A stretch of DNA of 64,000 nucleotides from contig JACONQ010000020.1 in the NCBI GenBank assembly GCA_014281115.1, positions 1,302,001-1,366,000 of the forward strand, in the 5' to 3' direction. This stretch comes from Laburnicola sp. R22_1. Its lineage: Eukaryota > Ascomycota > Dothideomycetes > Pleosporales > Didymosphaeriaceae. This document shows positions 56,575-64,000 of this stretch, one piece after another. The notes beneath the pieces were generated by a model. The model was given only the letters and a program-made list of their open reading frames with translations. It was not told the DNA's origin and searched no databases. Each line of letters begins with the position of its first letter. The stretch's first letter is position 1. The position numbers and the translations under genes are program-made.

Positions 56575-57439
56575 CTTCCTTGGTACTTTATCGTATTAAT
56601 AGTTGAATATTACTTATAGTCGTGCCACCTACAGTTGAGAGGTAGACATAGACTGCGAATTATTTAAAAATGTCGCCAGCCTGACTTAATAGTACGCTAT
56701 AACAATAAGACGTCATACAAGCACACAGCAGGTGGTTCCTAACATGCGCACTGCAACCGCTAGCGCTAGAATAGCACAAATATGCATAGTTTACTTGCAT
56801 CGTCGAGTTAATTTCGTTTTCCCCTAGGCGCCCTATATCGTACGTTTTGACGTGCACCCTTGTAGATTTATAGCTTAAGCGAGCCGCATTAGACGCGAGA
56901 GACGCACTTGAACTAGGGTACTCTGCCAAGATTTATAGTGGTCTATGCGGGACAGCGAAACGCCGAACGGTACCAGGGCTAATTATATAATATTACTATC
57001 ATGTCCGCTTTTGGGCTAATTGCTTGCTGGAAGTACTGCCCTCTATGGCGGATAGTTGTTTTGCATGACGGCTGCATATAATAAGTGTCTCAAGTAGCTA
57101 TTAGATAATTTTTATGTGTTCGAAAAATCGTTCATTCAATTTTGAGCGTGTAATAGTAGAGGACGCCGTTGTTGTGCGAGAGACGGTGTTACGGCGACAC
57201 ACCATGCAGAGAGCAAGTCACGTAATGCAACATCAAAGTCGAGGTAAATTTTACACAAAAGCTACGGCATAGCGCCGTAATGTGCCTCATTTCGGTCTGC
57301 TGTTGACTTGATGGAAGACAATCATAGAGCAGGCTGTAGGTTGATTAGAAGTCAAAGTACCTGTGTTCCCATCCGGGATGCAGGGGTTTCCGCCACACAG
57401 GGGGGGAGGTTAGATCAAATTATATGGCTGCTCCGTGCT
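56575..57439. other. Intergenic, nothing recognised
   Basis: The open frame 56660-56929 (-) has no motif. Composition is intermediate. Confidence 0.35.
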
Positions 57440-57610
57440 GCCGATCTCCTCGGTTTGACCACGATGATTGCAGTGCTCATGCAAGTAGCCGTTCGTTGTA
57501 TGACCGTGTAGCAGCTGTATCACCAAAATATGAAGAGCCCTTCCACGCTCATATATACTTGCAATTGAATCTATACCCAGCGAAAACATAATGCAACGCC
57601 AGTAACATAC
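57440..57610 (-). repeat. Dispersed repeat, copy 2 (partner at 18380-18535)
   Basis: Alignable with 18380-18535 across GATTGCAGTGCTCATGCAAG, AGCTGTATCACCAAAA and ACTTGCAA. An 88-codon reverse-strand frame (57410-57676) covers it, but the other copy does not keep that frame, so coding is not supported. Confidence 0.5.
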
Positions 57611-58665
57611 AAGTCTCGGGGCTATAGGTTCTACTTTTTCCTCTTTGATTTGCGGAGCCTCCACAAAGTCAGGCATCGAATTGCTCCGGACACCACCGCA
57701 TGCAGCGTAATAGCCTTCGATTACTTAGAATTCTGCACCGAACCTTATTGCCACTGAAAATGCGATTGAGTATAGCTTCCTGGTGCCCCCGCTCGATCTT
57801 GTTGTACCCCACCCACTGCGTGTTCAACCCCACCAGAATCATGCTGGGTTCGCCCACCAAGCTCAAAATCTACCCACTCAGGCTTTACAGCGTGGGGTTA
57901 CCGGTAGATCATTGGAGCGGCTCGGCGCTCTACCTAGGCAACGGAGATGTACCGAACGAATATCAGACAGCAAACCACTTGTGAACCAGATAAAATCTAT
58001 TCTCGGTTGAATTCCAACCGAAGCTTTCGAGCAGCCTGACGGGTTTAATCATTATTATCTTTGGCCACCTGGCGGCTTCACAACCTCTAAGAGGCCGCAA
58101 TGGAAGAGTATGTGTGAATTCATTTTGTCTTTTTCGCAATGCGGCTATGATATCCCACGTCGCAATCGGAAAAGAGATGACTAGCCAACTCATGCTAATC
58201 TATTTGTTGTGCATGTACGTTGGGAACTGTACTATAAGCGGCCAAAATTCGGATTCGCAACACAATACTGCTTGAGCCCAAAAGAAGGATCCGAAAACGG
58301 TTGAGTTGCTGTCTAGCGCATGCCCTGGTGTCATTGGCAGTACGTCTGCTGTGCAACATCATTACAAATTTCGCCGGATCTTGGCACTGTTGCCACCGCA
58401 TCTTTTTGGTGCATGAAACCACATCTGGTTGGGTTTTGGTAGGCAAACCAATGCAACCAAGTTTCGTCGCCGCCGAAGGGCTATGCGAATGTATATGCAT
58501 GCAGTAACTTAGCTTGCTTCTCCCTTACAGCATCTAATGAACCCACGATGAGCCTTGACAAGGGCGCTTGATTTAGCCGGTGCGTCTAATTCATGAGACA
58601 AGTTGGCATGCATTGTCTTTTCAGATGAAAGGTTGCCAGATTGTGGGCTTCCATAAACCGAACGG
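57611..58665. other. Intergenic, nothing recognised
   Basis: Several short overlapping frames on both strands (57669-57866, 57700-57984, 58195-58500) show no motif. The region directly upstream of 58666 would contain the promoter of the GTP cyclohydrolase gene. Confidence 0.35.
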
Positions 58666-59461
58666 ATGCTTCTTGAAATTGTCTCGAGTACGAATACTAC
58701 AAGTCCCGCGCAGAGCCCCTACGGTCAGCACCTCACCATCGACTTTGATGGTTTGAGTCGGTTAAGTAAGTCGATTTTCGGGGTGAAATTACGGACTAAC
58801 TAACAGATCCAAGGTCGAGGAATACTCTAGAGAAAGACGATGGCCGAGGAAGAAAAGGAAGAACGACTCGCCAAGCTGTCGAGCGCTGTAAGGACGATCC
58901 TGGTTTGCGTGGGCGAGGATCCGGATCGAGAGGGCCTGCGTAATACCCCAGAGCGCTATGCGAAGGCCATGCTCTTCTTTACAAAGGGCTATGAAGAGAA
59001 CCTGCGCGCTGTTGTGAACGATGCAATGTTTTACGAAGATCACGATGAGATGGTAACTGTGAAAGACATTGGGTTCTTTTTGCTTTGCGAGCACCACCTT
59101 ATTCCATTCTCTGGGAAGGTATGAGTAGCTATACCGTCCCAAGTCTATCTCAGGCTAACAACGACAGATGCATATCGGATACATCCCCAACGGCCGAGTA
59201 ATTGGTCTCTCCAAGATCGTTAGAATAGTGGAAATGTTCTCCTGGCGGTTTCAAATCCAGGAACGGCTCACAAAGCAGGTCGCATTCGCTCTCTCCGAAA
59301 TACTCCAGCCGCAAGGTGTCGCTGTTGTTGTAGAGTCCAGTCATCTCTGCATGGTGATGCGTGGAGTGCGGAACACCAGTGCAATTACCGCTACTAGCTG
59401 CATGCTTGGCCGCTTGCAGTCCGCTGAAATAAGGGAAGAGTTTTTAAACCTTATTAACTGA
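58666..59461 (+). CDS. GTP cyclohydrolase I paralogue, with eroded N-terminus
   Basis: The enzyme opens GTP to 7,8-dihydroneopterin triphosphate, the entry step to folate and pterins, as a Zn-dependent toroidal decamer in the cytosol. The core is read from ATG 58840 ([20 protein letters not shown]), exon to 59118, 49-bp intron 59119-59167 (GTATGA...GACAG, phase 0), exon to TGA 59461; 190 residues. Zn ligands are present: Cys and His of [13 protein letters not shown] and Cys of [19 protein letters not shown] is also conserved. Drift includes [10 protein letters not shown] where Arg is usual. An upstream exon is visible: ATG 58666 to 58765, ending in [10 protein letters not shown], a known fungal GCH1 segment, with intron 58766-58806. 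However, it joins out of frame and a TAG precedes 58840. So it is a shortened paralogue or an early pseudogene. Confidence 0.85.
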
Positions 59462-59837
59462 AAGTAATGGCGCAATTGTACTACTATGAGCTACGAAGGA
59501 CTTTGGTGGGCACCCGCTGTAGTAATAACTATTGCCGATCTAGAAAGTTATCTTTAACTGGTAGCTCACAACCCTTCCTCTTCCCCGCCATTAATTACAC
59601 TTGATGTATGTGACCCAAAATTAGTTATCATCCCAAACCTGCATTACAATGCCTGATTTCATGTTCACGTTTGTATGACTGGAAATCAAAAAGCAAAACT
59701 CTCGGTGGATCAAATCGAGGTCAAACCAATTGTCCAAAGCGACGTCACAGGCCGTCTGATGCGACCCCTCTGCCTGGTACAAGGAGAGTACATCAACGCG
59801 GCTAGGCTACCACAGTGAGCAATAACAGCTAAACTAG
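59462..59837. other. Intergenic, nothing recognised
   Basis: Presumed 3' untranslated region and spacer; no open frame of note. Confidence 0.4.
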
Positions 59838-60396
59838 CGTCCGTCCCTGAGTGCCGGAACGCACGGTGTAACGGGACAGGTTCGCACTTCGGACCCCGGG
59901 GTCTCTCATATGCATTTCAATAGAGCTCTAGCTAATATATTTACACTCTATAAACATTTTTCTCCTAGAACACTAACCTCCGATTAGGATTGCTGTGATA
60001 GCTTCCATGCTGTCTCTTGCTAAGTTAGCTCTCTTTCCACCGGAGAAACTCTCGGAAAGCCCACTTCCTTAGGGCAAGGGACCTATAAAGCCTAGAAACT
60101 CGCACTCCCTTGATTAAATTTCCCTTCTAGTCCTCCGAGCCTTAGAGGGACTTTTGAAGTCACGAATGGACAGGGGGGTGTCGCTAACAAGTTAGTTGAC
60201 GGCGTCGACAAAACGATCGACAGCACGACCAATATGGCGGCAGCTTTTGTCGGAGGCTAGTATTCTGGAAGAGAATTAGCTGCAGAATGTTGATAAACCA
60301 ACTATAGGTCCATCGACATGCGAACGAGAGATTCCGGGGGTCCGAAGTGCGAACCTGTTCCGCCACGGGGTGTGTCCCGCGACGTAGGGACGGACG
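59838..60396. mobile_element. MITE with ~70-bp terminal inverted repeats
   Basis: The left end CGTCCGTCCCTGAGTG through ACAGGTTCGCACTTCGGAC is inverted at the right end, GTCCGAAGTGCGAACCTGT through TAGGGACGGACG. The arms differ by small indels. 559 bp in total, with no transposase inside; the 60-codon frame within is just the repeat read through. No clear target duplication. It lies between the GTP cyclohydrolase gene and the multidomain enzyme gene. Confidence 0.85.
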
Positions 60397-60777
60397 TTAC
60401 CAAAGAGCTCGAAGTTCTCTAGCTACAGCACGTTGTTGCGTATATGACGGATCAAAGAGCAGGTACATGGTAGCTGCTCGTGCTTTATGGCCGTGGGAAC
60501 CACAACTCGCTAGAACAGAAGGTTGGCGGGGACACTAGCTCGCTTGTAAACTACGTTAAGCATCTCTATGGTGCATGATAAGGGCAGACAGTGCACCCCC
60601 CAATTGGGCGTAGCGCCGCCGGGTGGAGGTTAATCTCTCACGGTCAGCCCCTCTTTTTGCTGCTTCATCCTTTCCATCAATCCGATTCCACGTACGACTG
60701 TTGATCTCAACAAGTCCCACATCAATCATCGTTGCCATAACTAACGCGGGATACTCACACATCCATACCGAACTAAT
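60397..60777. promoter_or_regulatory. Upstream region of the multidomain enzyme gene
   Basis: 381 bp of ordinary composition between the MITE and the start ATG. No clear TATA box or repeated operator word was seen. Confidence 0.4.
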
Positions 60778-63700
60778 ATGGCCACCCTCGTCTCCCTAAA
60801 GCAGGCCCTTAGACAAGAAGCCAGGGCAACAGCGTCATCCTTGAAGCAACCGTTGTCAGACGCACAATACAGCGCCGGTTTCGACACCTTTGCGCAGGAT
60901 TCGGGATGGATGACGTATCAAGACTTCATTATTCCTCAATTATCCCAGCTGTTAGTCTCTCTCTTCAATTCGCGCAGCCATATTTCGGTACTAGAAATTG
61001 GGCCCGGCCCGAAGAGTATACTCGGTTCTCTTCCCAGCTCTTTGAAACGGAAGGCCAGGAAATACACTGCATTCGAGCCTAACAGCTTGTTTGCCACAAG
61101 GTTGGACGAATGGTTTCGCTCCACCTCGGAGACGGAGTCCCCGCTGCCATGTCTGGAGACCCCACCTGATATCCGTCGAATTCCATTCGTTCCGCAGGAC
61201 AACATAGGGAGCGACGAAAAATACGATGTTGTCCTGTTTTGCCACAGCATGTACGGCATGAAGCCCAAGCGCAGGTTCATCGAACAGGCGCTAGAAATGC
61301 TTGTTGAGCCGCAACAAGGCGGAATAGTGGCGGTTTTCCATCGCGACGGGGTTATGCACCTGGACGGTTTGTTGTGCCATCGAACGGCTTCTTTCCCTGC
61401 TGGAATCATTCGCGTAGCAAATGACGATACGGCACTGGACTCTTTTGCTCCTTTCGTCGCGGGGTTTACTGTGCAGGATGTGGATGTGGATGTGGACAAG
61501 GCTATGCGAGCCGATTGGCGTAGGGTGTGTCGCGCCTTGGGCCGTTGCAAGGAAGCTCACCCACACCATCTTTTGTTCAGCTCACCCAACGTCATGATGG
61601 CTTTTACCCAACATGCGACCATGTTGCCGGAGCTGGCGGCGCAGGTGCCAATGCTGAAGGGGGACAAGACGGTAAAAAACTGGGAGGCTCGCCTTCACCG
61701 CTCCGCCTCGATAGTCAAGCCGACAGAGGTCCAGCACATCCAGCAGTGCGTTCGATTCGCTCTGAAGTACGGAGTCGGCCTGACCGTCGTCGGCGGGGGT
61801 CATAGCGGCCACTGTCTCTGGCCCAACGTTGTGTCGGTCGACATGGATGCCTTTGACCTAGTACACGTTCTCACGGCTGGGGAGGATGAAGAGGATCCTG
61901 GTTTTCATTCCGGCTACCTGGTTGTTGCCGAGGCTGGCTGCAAGACTGGAGACATCATCCGCAAGACCATGGCGGCAGGCGTGACAGTACCCCTAGGGGC
62001 ACGGCCGAGCGTGGGTGCGGGGCTGTGGCTACAGGGCGGCATCAGCCACCTTGCTAGGTTGCACGGGCTCTCGTGTGATGCTGTTGTCGGTGCCGTTGTG
62101 GTCAGCGTTGACTCCAGCCAGGTCCTCTGCATCGGCTATGTACCAAGCCAACACCAGCCGGCTGGTGCTTTTCGCCCAGAAAACGAAACTGATCTGTTGT
62201 GGGCGATAAAGGGCGCAGGGACTAACTTTGGCGTCGTCGTCAGCGTGACTTTCAAAGCTTATGTGGCTCCGACTTACTTAACTCGAAACTGGACTTTCCC
62301 GCTGCGGGACAGCCTCGAGGCACGAATCAAGCTCGGTGACTTTGACAAGCTTGTCGCCAGGAAGCTCCACCGAAACTGTTCTGCAGATGCGTATCTGTAC
62401 TGGGACGCCGGCCAGCTGCATGTTGGCGTGACCATGTTTGAATCATCCACGACCGAGGCCGCCTTTTCAACGCCCACTCCTGCGAGTGCGAATGCGAGTG
62501 CGAGTGCGATTTGGGGATCAGAATGGGATTCCAAGGTCGTGGATACCGTTGGTTTGTTCGAAACCGATATGTACGTGTCTCGGATGCATGGCGGGCATGG
62601 GGGCGGCAAGACCTCCTCGTTTAAGCGATGTTTATTCTTGAAACAAATTGGAGAAGCAACCGTGGCCGACCGCTTGGTGGCAGCCGTCGAAACCCGTCCC
62701 TCACCACTCTGCTATCTCCATCTGCTGCAAGGTGGCGGCGCGGTCGGCGACGTTGCGGCGGGTGCCACTGCTTTTGGCTGTCGAGACTGGGACTTTGCCT
62801 GCGTAATAACCGGTGTGTGGCCCCGCGATCAAGATGGCACCGAAGTTGCACAATCTGCCGTGCAGTGGGTTTACGATGTCGCTGGGGACTTGTTGTCCCT
62901 GAGTAACGGAGTTTACAGCGCTGACCTTGGGCCTGACCCTCGAGATGTCGCGCTGGCAGCCAAAGCTTTTGGACAGAACGGGCCGCGCCTAGCCCGTCTT
63001 AAACAAAGCTTCGACCCGCATAATGTGCTAGCGTACGCGTGCCCGCTCCCAAAAGCGCCAGTGGAACAGAAGCTTATCATCCTCGTCACTGGGGAAAGCT
63101 GCGTTGGCAAGGACTATTGTGCCGAGGCCTGGGTCTCCGTGTTCACCAGATACGCCCACAAAAACCTCACAGCGCGTGCACTCAGCATCAGCGATGCGAC
63201 CAAGCGAGAATACGCGGCGGCTACCAATGCCAACCTGAACCGTCTGCTCAAGGACCGTGCCTACAAGGAGCAACATCGGCCAGCATTGACGGCATTTTTC
63301 CAGGAACAGTTAGAGCAACGACCAGAGCTGCCTCAAGATCATTTTTTGGATGTGGTGTACAGCGCTAGAGAGGTAGACGTGCTCCTCATCACCGGGATGA
63401 GAGACGAGGCGCCGGTAGCAGCCTTTTCGCATTTAGTGCCGGACAGCAGATTACTCGAAGTTCGTGTCCAAGCCAGTGAACAGACGCGCCGGACTCGGCG
63501 CGGCTGTTCCCGCGGTGACGGCAATGGCGACAATAACAACGACAATAACAGGTCGTATCCAACTGCCTCAGACTACCGCCCCAGTCTCATCTTTGAGAAT
63601 GACACGACTGGAAACGAGGCAGCACACAGGTTTGCTGAAGGTTACTTGACTCCCTTCTTCCACACGGACCTGCAACGACTGGCGGATATGGTACGGCCAG

Positions 63701-64000
63701 TGCCTGACTTCCCACGCTTAGGTGTCGACTTCCGTCATGTGCTGGGAATCTCCCAGCAGCCGGGTGGGCTGGCGCTGTGTACATCTCTGCTGCAAACTCA
63801 CTTTACCGGTGACTGGGCCAGAGTCGATGCGGTGGCGTGTTGCGAGGCCGGCGGCTTTATCTATGCGTCGTCGTTGGCCTCGCGGGTTGATATGCCCTTG
63901 GTGCTGATTCGCGAAGCCGGCAAGCTTCCCCCACCCACCGTTTCCGTGAGCAAGGCCCAGTCACATATCTCCTCTTTCGCTTCCGACAATTCGAAAGAGA
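60778..64000 (+). CDS. Multidomain enzyme: methyltransferase-like / FAD oxidase / P-loop kinase-like / phosphoribosyltransferase-like, 3' end outside window
   Basis: ATG 60778 (MATLVSLKQALRQEA) opens 1,074 codons without intron or stop to the window edge. Residues 1-280 have VLEIGPGP at 71-78, a SAM-binding motif I, and an HSMYGM helix. Residues 300-480 form a PCMH-type FAD domain with VVGGGHSGH (His342 is the expected covalent FAD site), GLSCDAVV and GAGTNFG at 479-485. A BBE-type end, FGQNGPRLARLKQSFDPHN, is at 731-750. From 766 a P-loop domain starts (LIILVTGESCVGKDY; Walker A 772-778) and contains VRVQASEQTR near 895-904, like animal-type phosphomevalonate kinase. From 970, PDFPRLGVDF, CCEAGGFIYA and IREAGKLPPP resemble adenine phosphoribosyltransferase; the PRPP loop would lie beyond the window. 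The substrate is unknown. Base use and lack of RIP stops indicate a live gene. Confidence 0.85.
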   Translation, partial: MATLVSLKQALRQEARATASSLKQPLSDAQYSAGFDTFAQDSGWMTYQDFIIPQLSQLLVSLFNSRSHISVLEIGPGPKSILGSLPSSLKRKARKYTAFEPNSLFATRLDEWFRSTSETESPLPCLETPPDIRRIPFVPQDNIGSDEKYDVVLFCHSMYGMKPKRRFIEQALEMLVEPQQGGIVAVFHRDGVMHLDGLLCHRTASFPAGIIRVANDDTALDSFAPFVAGFTVQDVDVDVDKAMRADWRRVCRALGRCKEAHPHHLLFSSPNVMMAFTQHATMLPELAAQVPMLKGDKTVKNWEARLHRSASIVKPTEVQHIQQCVRFALKYGVGLTVVGGGHSGHCLWPNVVSVDMDAFDLVHVLTAGEDEEDPGFHSGYLVVAEAGCKTGDIIRKTMAAGVTVPLGARPSVGAGLWLQGGISHLARLHGLSCDAVVGAVVVSVDSSQVLCIGYVPSQHQPAGAFRPENETDLLWAIKGAGTNFGVVVSVTFKAYVAPTYLTRNWTFPLRDSLEARIKLGDFDKLVARKLHRNCSADAYLYWDAGQLHVGVTMFESSTTEAAFSTPTPASANASASAIWGSEWDSKVVDTVGLFETDMYVSRMHGGHGGGKTSSFKRCLFLKQIGEATVADRLVAAVETRPSPLCYLHLLQGGGAVGDVAAGATAFGCRDWDFACVITGVWPRDQDGTEVAQSAVQWVYDVAGDLLSLSNGVYSADLGPDPRDVALAAKAFGQNGPRLARLKQSFDPHNVLAYACPLPKAPVEQKLIILVTGESCVGKDYCAEAWVSVFTRYAHKNLTARALSISDATKREYAAATNANLNRLLKDRAYKEQHRPALTAFFQEQLEQRPELPQDHFLDVVYSAREVDVLLITGMRDEAPVAAFSHLVPDSRLLEVRVQASEQTRRTRRGCSRGDGNGDNNNDNNRSYPTASDYRPSLIFENDTTGNEAAHRFAEGYLTPFFHTDLQRLADMVRPVPDFPRLGVDFRHVLGISQQPGGLALCTSLLQTHFTGDWARVDAVACCEAGGFIYASSLASRVDMPLVLIREAGKLPPPTVSVSKAQSHISSFASDNSKE

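Noticed and set aside
60184..60366. 60-codon reverse frame within the right-hand MITE
   Set aside because: It runs through the terminal inverted repeat itself and has no transposase motif; the element is non-coding.
60936..61550. Reverse-strand open frames of up to 204 codons over the large enzyme gene
   Set aside because: They lie opposite the continuous multidomain frame on the plus strand, which has recognisable motifs; the reverse frames have none.

Overview
The window looks like a transposon-dominated accessory region of a filamentous ascomycete (Pezizomycotina). Evidence: short GT-AG introns of 41-68 bp; fungal-type element families (chromoviral Ty3/gypsy, Ty1/copia, MULE, pogo); fungal-type gene remnants (STAND/NLR, DUF3435, PD-(D/E)XK); and damage almost wholly made of C-to-T/G-to-A transitions that turn Gln and Trp codons into TAG/TAA. 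The latter is the footprint of repeat-induced point mutation (RIP). The most affected blocks are depleted in CA/TG and swamped with TA.

Layout. 1-4560: decayed gypsy element (-). 4598-9810: copia-A (-) with LTRs. 9811-10317: fold-back MITE touching its LTR. 10790-17879: PD-(D/E)XK-like pseudogene split by copia-B (11132-16773, 5-bp target duplication). 19050-20230: DUF3435/FluG-type pseudogene. 20540-23900: RIP-ruined chromovirus. About 26400-27990: RIP-ruined copia-C, into which the young chromovirus gypsy-D (28017-35464, LTRs 179/180 identical, target duplication ACTTA) inserted; gypsy-D carries a spliced antisense accessory gene. 36000-38640: island of ordinary base composition with a gene for a small secreted cysteine-rich protein. 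39028-41239: MULE with 9-bp target duplication. 41689-49516: AT-rich 7.8-kb element with inverted termini of about 1 kb, holding a hAT-like transposase remnant and a degenerate histone H3-like gene. 52640-54090: pogo transposase. 54143-56574: NLR pseudogene with 42-residue TPR-type repeats. 58666-59461: GTP cyclohydrolase I paralogue. 59838-60396: MITE. 60778 to the window end: one open multidomain enzyme gene.

Only a few genes look alive: the secreted cysteine-rich protein, perhaps the GTP cyclohydrolase I, and the large right-edge enzyme. That enzyme joins a methyltransferase-like region, an FAD-linked (BBE-type) oxidase, a phosphomevalonate-kinase-like P-loop domain and an adenine-phosphoribosyltransferase-like domain. 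A GTP-opening enzyme beside a fused oxidase/kinase/phosphoribosyltransferase suggests the border of an undescribed pterin- or purine-derived pathway; this is inference. The best candidates for something new are this enzyme pair, the histone H3-like gene inside a transposon-like structure, and the antisense gene of gypsy-D.
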